Shown here: in pieces, positions 6,905-13,222 of the stretch | Layout of the letters: each line of letters starts with the position of its first letter | Numbering within the stretch: the first letter of the stretch is position 1 | NCBI GenBank assembly: GCA_035540915.1 | Contig: DATLFQ010000010.1 | Span: 1 to 17,944 of the forward strand | Direction of reading: 5' to 3' | Source: DATLFQ01 sp035540915 | GTDB taxonomy: Bacteria > Actinomycetota > Acidimicrobiia > Acidimicrobiales > GCA-2861595 | Length of the DNA: 17,944 nt | Notes under the pieces: model-generated | What the model saw: only the letters and a program-made list of their open reading frames with translations | What the model was told of the DNA's origin: nothing | The model's database searches: none | Translations under genes and position numbers: made by a program

Positions 6905-8287
6905 TCAGCGGGGCCGGCGCCGGGGCCGGGCCACCGGCCGCGGCGACCGGGACGGCCGGCCGCCGGCAGGCGGCGTGGCCGGAGGTGGCGGCAGGTAGCG
7001 GAGGGGCGCCACCGGGCCGGTGAGGGCGACCGTGCGCGGGTCGCCCGGGCCGATCTGGGCCGATGCCGGCGTGATGCCGGCCTGGCGGACCAGCACGCGC
7101 ACCTCCTGCTGCTGGGCGGGCGTCGCGACGGTGACCACCACGCCCGCTGCGCCGGCGCGGGCGGTACGGCCGGAACGGTGGAGGTACGCCTTGTGCTCGG
7201 TCGGCGGGTCGACGTGGACGACGAGGGCGATGTCGTCGACGTGGATGCCGCGGGCGGCGATGTCGGTGGCCACCAGGACCCGCACCGAGCCGTCGGCGAA
7301 CGCGGCCAGGTTCCGCTGGCGCTGGCTCTGCGACAGGTTGCCGTGCAGGTCGACGGCAGGCACGCCGTCGCTGGCGAGCTGGCGAGCCAGCTTGCGGGCC
7401 GCGTGCTTCGTGCGGGTGAACAGCAGGCTGCGCCCCGCCCCGGACGCCAGCTCGCGCACGACCGCGGCCTTGTGGCCGGGGTCCACGGTGAAGGCGTGGT
7501 GCTCGAGGAGGGGCGGCGGCGCGTCCACCTCGTCGACCGAGTGCGTCACCGGGTTCCGGAGGTAGCGCCGGGCCAGGCCGTCGATCCCGTGGTCCAAGGT
7601 GGCGGAGAACAGCAGGCGCTGCCCGCCGACGGGCGTGCGGTCCAAGAGGCGCTTGATCCCCGGGAGGAAGCCGAGGTCGGCCAGGTGGTCGGCCTCGTCG
7701 AGCACGCAGACCTCGACGGCGTCCAGCCGGCAGTGGCGCTGGCCGATCAGGTCCTCGAGGCGGCCGGGGCAGGCGATCACGATGTCGACGCCGCGGTTCA
7801 GCGCCGCCACCTGGGGGCCCTGCCCGACGCCGCCGTAGATCGTGGTCACGCGCTGGCCCATCGCCGCGGCGAGGGGTTGGACCGTGGCCGCCACCTGGGC
7901 CGCCAGCTCCCGGGTCGGCACGAGCACGAGGGCGCGGGGTTGGCCGGGTCGGGTCGGGCGGCCCGATGCCGCGAGTGCGGCCACCGCCGGCACGGCGAAG
8001 GCGACCGTCTTGCCGCTGCCGGTGCGACCCCGGGCCAGGACGTCGCGGCCGGCGAGCGAGCTGCGCAGGCTGGCCGCCTGGATCGGGAACGGCGTCACGA
8101 CGCCGAGCCGGCGCAGCGCTTCGATGACCGGTGCGGGGACGCCGAGCTCGGCGAAGGTCGCCTCGGAGGGAACCTCGACGACGTCGGCCCTCGCCGCGGG
8201 GCGGACCTCGGCGACGGCGGCGGCCGGGTGCCGGGGGCGCCGGCGGTTCTGGCGCGGCGAAGCGCCGGCGGGATGGATGGAAGTCAT
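6905..8287 (-). CDS. DEAD-box ATP-dependent RNA helicase
   Basis: A 460-aa protein with the complete DEAD-box motif set. These are the Q-motif (F45 and PFPIQ 66-70), motif I GRTGSGKT (87-94), Ia PTREL (124-128), GG (152-153), Ib-like CPGR (173-176), II DEAD (197-200), III SAT (228-230), IV-like LLFTRT (288-293), V ATDIAARGIHV (340-350) and VI HRSGRTARAG (370-379). The C-terminal ~40 residues are Pro/Arg-rich and basic, a common RNA-binding tail in this family. Role: unwinding RNA duplexes in ribosome assembly, mRNA decay or cold adaptation. The ATG at 8287 has a GAGGA ribosome binding site about 6 nt away. That site is part of a hairpin (see 8288-8349). Upstream open frame is non-coding leader. 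ftsH follows 16 nt downstream. Confidence 0.95.
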   Translation of the reverse strand: MTSIHPAGASPRQNRRRPRHPAAAVAEVRPAARADVVEVPSEATFAELGVPAPVIEALRRLGVVTPFPIQAASLRSSLAGRDVLARGRTGSGKTVAFAVPAVAALAASGRPTRPGQPRALVLVPTRELAAQVAATVQPLAAAMGQRVTTIYGGVGQGPQVAALNRGVDIVIACPGRLEDLIGQRHCRLDAVEVCVLDEADHLADLGFLPGIKRLLDRTPVGGQRLLFSATLDHGIDGLARRYLRNPVTHSVDEVDAPPPLLEHHAFTVDPGHKAAVVRELASGAGRSLLFTRTKHAARKLARQLASDGVPAVDLHGNLSQSQRQRNLAAFADGSVRVLVATDIAARGIHVDDIALVVHVDPPTEHKAYLHRSGRTARAGAAGVVVTVATPAQQQEVRVLVRQAGITPASAQIGPGDPRTVALTGPVAPLRYLPPPPATPPAGGRPSRSPRPVARPRRRPR

Positions 8288-8349
8288 GGTTTTCCTCGCT
8301 TCTCGGGGTGGCCGTGGATGCTGCAGCCATCCGCCTGGAGCGGAAAACC
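8288..8349 (-). promoter_or_regulatory. Leader hairpin that can mask the helicase ribosome binding site
   Basis: In the helicase mRNA, GGTTTTCC (from 8349-8342) is exactly complementary to GGAAAACC (8295-8288), which ends one base before the AUG and includes the end of the GAGGA Shine-Dalgarno. A 46-nt loop separates them. An outer pair GCAGCCA (8386-8380) with TGGCTGC (8329-8323) can also form, but it crosses the first helix, so the two may be mutually exclusive. This has the layout of a translational on/off leader. Folding energies were not computed. Confidence 0.4.
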
Positions 8350-8411
8350 TGCGCCCGGAGGGGCACGTGCACTCGACCGTGGCTGCGCCGGACGGCGCCC
8401 CCACCACGGCG

Positions 8412-8417
8412 ACGGTA
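8412..8417 (-). promoter_or_regulatory. Candidate -10 element for the helicase
   Basis: The minus strand reads TACCGT at 8417-8412, matching the TANNNT type of -10 element also seen before three other genes in this window. Start from here would give a leader of roughly 115-120 nt that contains the hairpin described above. No good -35 is visible. Confidence 0.3.
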
Positions 8418-8476
8418 CTCGACCCGGCGGCCCGTCCCGTCCACGCGCCGTCCACCGGCCGGCGCCGGCCCGCCGC

Positions 8477-8482
8477 TACCGT
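8477..8482 (+). promoter_or_regulatory. -10 element of a probably leaderless transcript
   Basis: TACCGT ends 6 nt before the GTG start at 8489, and there is no Shine-Dalgarno sequence in between. This spacing is that expected when transcription starts at the start codon itself, which is common in high-GC actinobacteria. Confidence 0.45.
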
Positions 8483-8488
8483 GACGCC

Positions 8489-8674
8489 GTGGCGCCCAGG
8501 GTGCTCAGCCGCCAGGTCTCGCTCGGCATCGTCGTCTGGATCGTGGTCGGGCTCTTCGTGGCCGCCCGCAACGATTTCCTCGACGACCTGGGCTCGCTGT
8601 CCAACGTGCTGTCGGCGCTGCTGGCGGTCGCCGTCTGGCCGCTGGTGGCGCTCGACGTGCACTTCGGCATCTGA
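8489..8674 (+). CDS. Small two-helix membrane protein of unknown function
   Basis: A 61-aa protein beginning GTG at 8489 (an in-frame GTG at 8501 is an alternative). It contains two hydrophobic segments, SLGIVVWIVVGLFVAA (~11-26) and SNVLSALLAVAVWPLVAL (~38-55). They are joined by a polar, acidic loop (RNDFLDDLGSL). I do not recognise a named family, though short proteins of this plan occur widely in actinobacteria. It probably sits in the cytoplasmic membrane. The stop is 5 nt before the next start, so it is co-transcribed with the TIGR03086-like gene. No ribosome binding site is visible; leaderless initiation is likely. Confidence 0.65.
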   Translation: MAPRVLSRQVSLGIVVWIVVGLFVAARNDFLDDLGSLSNVLSALLAVAVWPLVALDVHFGI

Positions 8675-8679
8675 TCGCC

Positions 8680-9258
8680 ATGAGCGAGATCGCCGAGCGC
8701 TACGCCCGCCTGTCGTCGAGCTTCGCGGCCAAGGTGGCGGCCGTCCCGCCCGATCGCTGGGCCAGCCCGTCTCCGTGCGCCGGCTGGTCGGCGCACGACG
8801 TGGTCCGTCACGTGGTCGAGAGCCAGGGCATGTTCCTCGGGTTCGTCGGTGCGTCGAGCGGCGGCGGCCCGGGCGTGGACGAGGACCCGGCGGGCGCTTT
8901 CGACGCAGTCCGGGCGACGGTGCAGTCCCACCTCGACGACCCGGCCCGTGCCACCGCGGGCTTCGAGGGGTATGCCGGGCCCACCACGTTCGAGGCGTCG
9001 GTCGACCGGTTCCTCAACTTCGACCTCGTCGTGCACGGCTGGGACCTGGCCCGGGCGGCCGGCCTGGACGAGCACGTCGACGCGGCCGACATCGCCTTCG
9101 TGCGGGCCGGCGTCGCCAGCCTCGGCGACATGCTGTACTCGTCCGGCGCCTGCGCTCCGGCGCTGGACCCGCCGCCCGGCGCCGACGACCGCACGCGGCT
9201 TCTGGCGGCGCTCGGCCGCAAGGCGTGGGCCGACGTCGAGGGCGGCGGCGCGGGCTGA
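8680..9258 (+). CDS. TIGR03086-like metal-binding protein (DinB / mycothiol maleylpyruvate isomerase-like fold)
   Basis: A 192-aa protein. Its N-terminal part has the pattern RYARLSSSFAAKVAAVPPDRW then PSPCAGWSAHDVVRHVVESQ (~7-49). This is typical of actinobacterial TIGR03086/DinB_2 proteins, with the first conserved His at 44. The second half has the hallmark FLNFDLVVHGWDLARAAGLD (~112-131), with further His and Asp positions that would complete a metal site in the four-helix bundle. The family is related to mycothiol-dependent isomerases and transferases, but the reaction of this member is unknown. The ATG is 5 nt after the small membrane protein. It converges with the Gdt1-type transporter gene. 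Confidence 0.85.
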   Translation: MSEIAERYARLSSSFAAKVAAVPPDRWASPSPCAGWSAHDVVRHVVESQGMFLGFVGASSGGGPGVDEDPAGAFDAVRATVQSHLDDPARATAGFEGYAGPTTFEASVDRFLNFDLVVHGWDLARAAGLDEHVDAADIAFVRAGVASLGDMLYSSGACAPALDPPPGADDRTRLLAALGRKAWADVEGGGAG

Positions 9259-9277
9259 CGGGCCCCGGACAGGCCCG
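9259..9277. terminator. Bidirectional terminator-like hairpin between convergent genes
   Basis: CGGGCC (9259-9264), a 7-nt loop and GGCCCG (9272-9277) lie in the 24-nt gap between two convergent stops. There is no T-tract on either side. A short GC-rich stem is the usual look of actinobacterial terminators, but it is weak evidence alone. Confidence 0.35.
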
Positions 9278-9282
9278 GCCGG

Positions 9283-9843
9283 CTACGCGGAATGCAGGAG
9301 CAGGATGCCGAACACGGCGAACGACGCTGGGGCGCCGATCCGGACGACCCGCTCGGGGACCCGGGCGGCCAGCTTGGCGCCGGCCAGGATCGCCAGGGCG
9401 TCGGCCGCCACCATGCCGAGCGTCGAGCCGGCCCACGTGCCCACGGCGCCCTCGGTCGTGGCCAGCGTGACGGTGGCCAGCATCGTCTTGTCGCCCAGCT
9501 CGGCCACGAAGAAGGCGAGGCCGACCGCCACGACGGCCGACCGGCCCGACCGCCGGGCGTGGTCCACGTCGTCCTCGTCCAACCGGTCGCCGCGGAGCGT
9601 CCACGCCGCGAAGCCGAGGAACGAGAGGCCGGCTGCGAACGAGATGGCGCCCGTCGGCAGGCTCGCGCCGAGCGTCGCACCCAACGCGACCGATCCCAGG
9701 TGGACCACGGCGGTGGCCACGGTGATGCCGACCAGCACCGGGAGCGGCCGGTAGCGGGTGGCGAAGGCGAGGGCCAGGAGCTGGCTCTTGTCACCGAGCT
9801 CCGCCACGAAGATCACGCCGAAGCCGAGGAGCAGCGCGTCCAC
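9283..9843 (-). CDS. TMEM165/Gdt1 family (UPF0016) cation transporter
   Basis: A 186-aa, six-TM protein with two copies of the family signature E-x-G-D-K-(S/T): ELGDKS (15-20) and ELGDKT (115-120), at the start of the two homologous halves. An acidic cytoplasmic loop (DRLDEDDVDHARRSGRS, ~86-102) joins the halves. Characterised relatives move Mn2+ (bacterial MneA-type exporters, cyanobacterial Mnx) or Ca2+/Mn2+ (Gdt1), so divalent-cation export from the cytoplasm is likely. The GTG at 9843 places the first signature at the expected distance. No yybP-ykoY manganese riboswitch could be recognised upstream. It lies 19 nt downstream of the SGNH hydrolase remnant and 267 nt from the VOC gene on the same strand. 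Confidence 0.92.
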   Translation of the reverse strand: MDALLLGFGVIFVAELGDKSQLLALAFATRYRPLPVLVGITVATAVVHLGSVALGATLGASLPTGAISFAAGLSFLGFAAWTLRGDRLDEDDVDHARRSGRSAVVAVGLAFFVAELGDKTMLATVTLATTEGAVGTWAGSTLGMVAADALAILAGAKLAARVPERVVRIGAPASFAVFGILLLHSA

Positions 9844-9862
9844 GAGGCGGTCGAGCCCCCGG

Positions 9863-10072
9863 TCAGCCCAACGCAGCGACGAACGCAGGCGCCCAGTCCC
9901 GATGGCCGACGTCGTTCGGGTGGAGGTGGTCGGCGGCGGACCTGCACCGCCACGGCGTGCCGTCCCGCTCGGACAACCGGGCCCGGCCCCGGCCGACGTA
10001 GCCCGTCGCCAGGGACGCCCGGCGAGCGGGTGCCCCCAGCAGGAGGCCCGACCCCCGCCTGCGCCAGTCGCG
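9863..10072 (-). pseudogene. Remnant of an SGNH/GDSL hydrolase (C-terminal block only)
   Basis: The minus-strand frame ending at the TGA 9865-9863 carries SAADHLHPNDVGHRDWAPAF (the Asp codon is at 9931). This is a close match to the block V signature D-x-x-H-P-(N/S)-x-x-G-H-x-x-W/Y-A of SGNH hydrolases, which holds the catalytic Asp and His. Upstream, the same frame reads LLLGAPARRASLATGYVG and then degrades to low complexity and meets the end of the VOC gene. The Ser and Gly/Asn blocks are absent and there is no start codon, so only about the last 60 residues survive. This fills what would otherwise be an unexplained 267-nt gap. Confidence 0.55.
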
Positions 10073-10110
10073 CCCGGCGGATGGGCCGGTGCCGGCCGGC
10101 GTGCCCGGTG

Positions 10111-10629
10111 TCAGGCCGGGACCGAGACGCCGACGCCGCCCCGGGTCGTGGCGCCGTACCGGGCCTTCTCCGCGGCAAGGTCGAGCGGGCGGATGGTGCT
10201 CCGGCCGGCGACCGCCTCGTCGTCGATCCGCTCGGCTGGGACCAGCCAGGAGACCTCGAACTCCAGCCCGTCGGGGTCCCGGGCGTACAGCGCCTTGGTG
10301 GTGCCGTGATCACTCGCCCCGACGAGCGCCCCGCGCTCGGCCAACAGCCCGGCCAGCCGCTCGAGCTCCTCGAGCGTGTCGACCTCCCAGGCGATGTGGT
10401 ACAGGCCCACCGTCGAGCGCCCGGCGGTCGAGGGCCCGGCCGCCGCACCGATGGTGAAGAGGCCGAGGTCGTGGTCGTTGGTCGAGCCGGGCGCCCGCAG
10501 GAAGACCGCACCACGCAGGTCAGCGCTCATCGACAGCCGAGTGAAGCCGAGGACCTCCTGGTAGAACGCGGCCGTGCGCTCGGCGTCGCGGACATAGAGC
10601 ACGGCGTGGTTCATGCGGGTGACGGGCAT
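10111..10629 (-). CDS. VOC family protein (glyoxalase/extradiol dioxygenase-like)
   Basis: A 172-aa single-subunit member of the vicinal oxygen chelate superfamily. Two beta-alpha-beta-beta-beta modules are visible. The first begins MNHAVLYVRDAERTAAFYQE (6-25) and includes a likely metal ligand, H8. The second begins LYHIAWEVDTLEELERLAGL (76-95) with H78 and ends ALYARDPDGLEFEV (113-126) with the last ligand, E125. The H/H/E pattern and the 'DHGTTKALYARDPDG' region resemble catechol 2,3-dioxygenase-like proteins, but substrate specificity cannot be assigned. The C-terminal ~40 residues extend beyond the core fold. The ATG at 10629 has a strong GGGAGGAG site about 6 nt upstream; an in-frame start further upstream adds only a Cys-rich non-family stretch. 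Confidence 0.85.
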   Translation of the reverse strand: MPVTRMNHAVLYVRDAERTAAFYQEVLGFTRLSMSADLRGAVFLRAPGSTNDHDLGLFTIGAAAGPSTAGRSTVGLYHIAWEVDTLEELERLAGLLAERGALVGASDHGTTKALYARDPDGLEFEVSWLVPAERIDDEAVAGRSTIRPLDLAAEKARYGATTRGGVGVSVPA

Positions 10630-10705
10630 CGCTGCTCCTCCCGATCGGCGGGCCTTGCACCATGAACACGGGCCGCCGCAGCCCTGTTCCACGCCCGCGG
10701 TCACC

Positions 10706-10711
10706 TAGCCT
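10706..10711 (+). promoter_or_regulatory. -10-like element before pyruvate kinase
   Basis: TAGCCT ends 11 nt before the ATG at 10723, and no Shine-Dalgarno sequence lies between. Transcription would start at or within a few bases of the start codon, giving a leaderless or nearly leaderless mRNA. Confidence 0.35.
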
Positions 10712-10722
10712 CCGCTTCGCAT

Positions 10723-12168
10723 ATGGAGCGCCGGACCAAGATCGTCGCCACCGTCGGCCCTGCCTCGGACAGCCCAGCGACGCTGCGGAACATGATCGAC
10801 GCGGGGATGGACGTGGCGCGGCTCTCGCTCGCCCACGGGCCGCTCGGTCTGACGCTGGAACGGCTCGAGCGGGTGCGGGAGGCGGCCGACGCCGCCGGGC
10901 GGTTCGTCGGCGTGCTGGCCGACCTGCCGGGGCCGAAGGTCCGGGCCGGCGAGTTCCCCGAGGGCGGTGTGCACCTGGCCGAGGGGACCGCCCTCCAGCT
11001 GGTGCCGGGCGCTCCGGGCGACCCGAGCGACGAGAAGCGGATCAGCGTCGACCATCCTGGCCTCCTCGCCGACCTGGGAGCCGGCGACCGGATCGCCCTC
11101 GGGGACGGCGCAATCCAGCTGGTCGTCCGGGAGGTGACGGGCGACCGGGCCGAGGCTGCGGTGGTGGCCGGCGGCTGGGCCCAGGGCCGGCCGGGCGTCG
11201 TGCTCCCGCCCGGCCGGCTGACGATCGCGTCGCCGACCGCCGCCGACCTGCGCCTGCTCGACGCCCTGGTCGAGGCCGGGGTCGACGCGGTGGCCATCTC
11301 GTTCGTCCGCTCGCCGACCGACATCGTCCGGGCCCGTGATGCGGCAGGGCCGGACGCCCCCATGGTGGTGGCCAAGATCGAGACGCAGGAGGCCGTCGAC
11401 ACGCTCGACGAGATCATCGCGGTGGCCGACGGCGTGATGGTGGCCCGCGGCGACCTCGGCACCCGGTGCGCCCTCGAGGACGTCCCCCACTACCAGAAGC
11501 GCATCATCCGGGCCGGCGTCGCCTTCGGCCGGCCGGTGATCACAGCCACCCAGATGCTCGAGTCGATGGTCCGGGCGCCCACGCCGACGCGTGCCGAGGT
11601 GGCCGACATCGCCACCGCGGTCTTCGACGGGACCAGTGCCCTGATGCTGTCGGGCGAGACGGCCATCGGTCATGACCCGGTGGCCGCCGTGGCCACCATG
11701 GGCCGCATCGCCGCCCGGGCCGAGCGCGAGTTCGACTACGAGGGCTGGGGCCGCAACCTCGGCCGGCAGCAGTCCCTCGAGGCCCACGGCGCGCCCGTTC
11801 CGGTCCGCATCACCGCAGCCATCTCGGCGGCCGCCTGGCGGGCCGCCGCCGACGCCGAGGTGACCGCCATCATCGCCTGCACCGACAGCGGTCGCACGGC
11901 CCGCGCCATCAGCCGGTTCCGGCCGACCGTCCCGGTCCTCGGCGTGACGCCGTCGCTCCGGGCCGCCCGCCAGCTGGCCATGGCCTGGGGGATCACGCCC
12001 CTGCTGGCGGACCGCCACGGCACCACCGACGAGATCGTCTGGTTCGCGGTCCAAGAGGCGGCGGCCCGGGGCGTCATCCGGGCCGGTGACCTGGTGGCCG
12101 TGCTGGTGGGGTCCCCGACCCATCCCGTCCCGGCCACCGACACGTTGCTGCTGGTCCGGGCCGGGTGA
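10723..12168 (+). CDS. pyk: Pyruvate kinase (divergent, K+-independent-type signature)
   Basis: A 481-aa protein that transfers phosphate from phosphoenolpyruvate to ADP in glycolysis. Visible are RTKIVATVGPAS (4-15), the B-domain insertion (~75-165), AISFVRS (191-197), the catalytic loop VVAKIETQEAV (215-225; Lys218, Glu220), ARGDLG (241-246; metal ligand Asp244), TATQMLESM (274-282) with the catalytic Thr, and APTPTRAEVADIATAVFDGT (285-304). Two oddities are seen. The usual NFSHG motif is SLAHG (35-39), changing two residues that normally help bind K+. The neighbouring loop is DLPGPKVR (67-74), with Lys where K+-dependent enzymes have Glu; Lys here is the mark of K+-independent enzymes. The full C-terminal domain is present. 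A typical actinobacterial genome may hold a second, canonical copy. Confidence 0.93.
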   Translation: MERRTKIVATVGPASDSPATLRNMIDAGMDVARLSLAHGPLGLTLERLERVREAADAAGRFVGVLADLPGPKVRAGEFPEGGVHLAEGTALQLVPGAPGDPSDEKRISVDHPGLLADLGAGDRIALGDGAIQLVVREVTGDRAEAAVVAGGWAQGRPGVVLPPGRLTIASPTAADLRLLDALVEAGVDAVAISFVRSPTDIVRARDAAGPDAPMVVAKIETQEAVDTLDEIIAVADGVMVARGDLGTRCALEDVPHYQKRIIRAGVAFGRPVITATQMLESMVRAPTPTRAEVADIATAVFDGTSALMLSGETAIGHDPVAAVATMGRIAARAEREFDYEGWGRNLGRQQSLEAHGAPVPVRITAAISAAAWRAAADAEVTAIIACTDSGRTARAISRFRPTVPVLGVTPSLRAARQLAMAWGITPLLADRHGTTDEIVWFAVQEAAARGVIRAGDLVAVLVGSPTHPVPATDTLLLVRAG

Positions 12169-12192
12169 CCTGCGTCGTCCCGCCTGCGGGCG

Positions 12193-12384
12193 TCAGCCCG
12201 GGTGGACCGCCTCGGCCGACGCCATCTGGTCGTCGGTGTAGGCGACGACGTAGTCGTTCAACTGGTACTCCGGAGCCGCGTGGCACCACATGCACTCGTG
12301 CGAACGGGGATCGGGCGGCGGCTCTTGCACGCCGGAGAAGAACTGCCGGCCACAGCTCTTGCAGGTCAGGTACAGGTTGGCCAT
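12193..12384 (-). CDS. Small zinc-ribbon protein
   Basis: A 63-aa protein with two CxxC knuckles, CKSCG (residues ~8-12) and CMWCH (~31-35), spaced about 20 residues apart. This is the layout of a small zinc ribbon. The remainder (APEYQLNDYVVAYTDDQMAS) is polar with no signal peptide or TM segment, so the protein is cytoplasmic. I do not recognise the family. The ATG at 12384 has AAAGGA about 9 nt upstream. It lies 17 nt after the stop of the next gene and shares its promoter, so the two make a two-gene operon. It converges with pyruvate kinase across a 24-nt gap. Confidence 0.75.
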   Translation of the reverse strand: MANLYLTCKSCGRQFFSGVQEPPPDPRSHECMWCHAAPEYQLNDYVVAYTDDQMASAEAVHPG

Positions 12385-12401
12385 CGGGACGGTCCTTTCG
12401 A

Positions 12402-12599
12402 TCAGCGCGGCACGGACCGCTGGCGGAGACGCTCCATCTGCTCGTTGCTCAGCCCGGTCACGCCGCCGCGGGCCGCCAGCTCGGCCTCCTCCTCCTCGGC
12501 CTCCCACGCCAACTCGTCGGCGGTGGGCTGGCGAGGGATGCGCTTGCCACGGATGTCACCCCACAGCACCTTCAGCAGACCTGGTTCGCGCTCGGCCAT
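12402..12599 (-). CDS. Small acidic hypothetical protein
   Basis: A 65-aa protein (MAEREPGLLKVLWGDIRGKR...) with a strongly acidic helix-forming middle (ELAWEAEEEEAELAARGG) and a basic C-terminus (MERLRQRSVPR). No TM segment, signal peptide or known domain is visible. The ATG at 12599 is preceded by AGGAGG about 9 nt upstream, and a near-consensus promoter lies 40-68 nt upstream. It is the first gene of a two-gene operon with the zinc-ribbon gene. The fold and partner are unknown; the charge pattern would suit binding a basic protein or nucleoprotein complex, but that is speculation. Confidence 0.7.
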   Translation of the reverse strand: MAEREPGLLKVLWGDIRGKRIPRQPTADELAWEAEEEEAELAARGGVTGLSNEQMERLRQRSVPR

Positions 12600-12638
12600 A
12601 GGGAATTCGCCTCCTGATCGGACGGACGGAGCCCGCTC

Positions 12639-12667
12639 TTTGTAGAACGCACGCAGATCGCTTTCAA
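12639..12667 (-). promoter_or_regulatory. Near-consensus sigma70 promoter of the small-protein operon
   Basis: On the minus strand TTGAAA (12667-12662) and TACAAA (12644-12639) are separated by exactly 17 nt. They lie about 40 nt upstream of the ATG at 12599. In a GC-rich background this is the best promoter match in the window and implies substantial vegetative expression. Confidence 0.65.
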
Positions 12668-12774
12668 TACATGTTCTCCTCATCTAGCTGCGCTGCGGCT
12701 CCCAGGCGTCGGGCGCCCACCGGCGTGAGAAGGAACCGCCGAAGACCTCGCCGCCGCGCCCCAGCCCGCCCCCA

Positions 12775-13188
12775 ACCGGCACGATCGTCGTCTGGTCCGA
12801 TCTCGGGTGCCCGTGGGCCCATGTCGGCGTCGCCCGCCTGCGCCGGGCGCGAGCCGAAGCCGGGCTCGACGGCCGGCTCGCCATCGACCACCGGGCGTTC
12901 CTGCTCGAGGTCGCCGCCACCTGCCCGGCGGTGGACCTGGACGCGCTGACCGGGGCGCTCGACACCGGCGCGGCCCGCAGGAGCCTGATGGACCAGGCCG
13001 AGCACGCCGCCACCGACGCAGTCCGCGGCAGCCCGCACCTGTTCCTGCCCGACGGCACCGACGTCCACAACCCCGGCGTGGAGCTGCGCTGGAACGGCCG
13101 GAAGGGCGTCGGGTTCCCGGTGGTCGACCGGGACGACCCATCGGTGTACCTGGACCTGGTCCGGCGATCGGTGGCCGCGGCGGCCTGA
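12775..13188 (+). pseudogene. DsbA/FrnE-like thioredoxin-fold protein, internally deleted, no canonical start
   Basis: The frame ending at TGA 13186-13188 reads TIVVWSDLGCPWAHVGVARL near 12781. This is the first strand and active-site helix of a DsbA/FrnE-like fold, with CPWA in place of CPWC. It continues LAIDHRAFLLEVAATCPAVD, then GSPHLFLPDGTDVHNPGVEL (the cis-Pro side) and the C-terminal helix. Full-length relatives as I remember them are about 210-220 aa, with a helical insert between HRAFPLE and a later LLEVA segment. Here those two are joined directly, so roughly 70-80 residues are missing, in frame. No ATG, GTG or TTG is available in this frame between the stop at 12685 and the conserved core; the GTG at 12931 would remove the active site. 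Probably inactive, or a sequence artefact. Confidence 0.6.
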
Positions 13189-13191
13189 AGC

Positions 13192-13215
13192 CGACCGGGT
13201 TTCGCCCCCCGGTCG
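13192..13215. terminator. Terminator-like hairpin
   Basis: CGACCGGG (13192-13199) and CCCGGTCG (13208-13215) form a perfect 8-bp stem with an 8-nt loop. It sits in the 34-nt gap between the convergent DsbA-like remnant and the four-TM membrane protein gene. No T-tract is present; it could serve both directions. Confidence 0.5.
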
Positions 13216-13222
13216 CTCCCGC

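Noticed and set aside
4969..7023. Long plus-strand frame antisense to ftsH
   Set aside because: FtsH motifs are complete on the other strand; this is shadow.
6719..8674. Long plus-strand frame ending at 8674
   Set aside because: Only the final 61 codons from the GTG at 8489 look real; the rest is antisense to the helicase.
9844..10110. A yybP-ykoY manganese riboswitch upstream of the Gdt1-type gene
   Set aside because: No recognisable core, and the interval is explained by an SGNH-hydrolase remnant.
10705..12123. Long minus-strand frame antisense to pyruvate kinase
   Set aside because: Pyruvate kinase motifs are intact on plus; the antisense is His/Asp/Gly-rich without domains.
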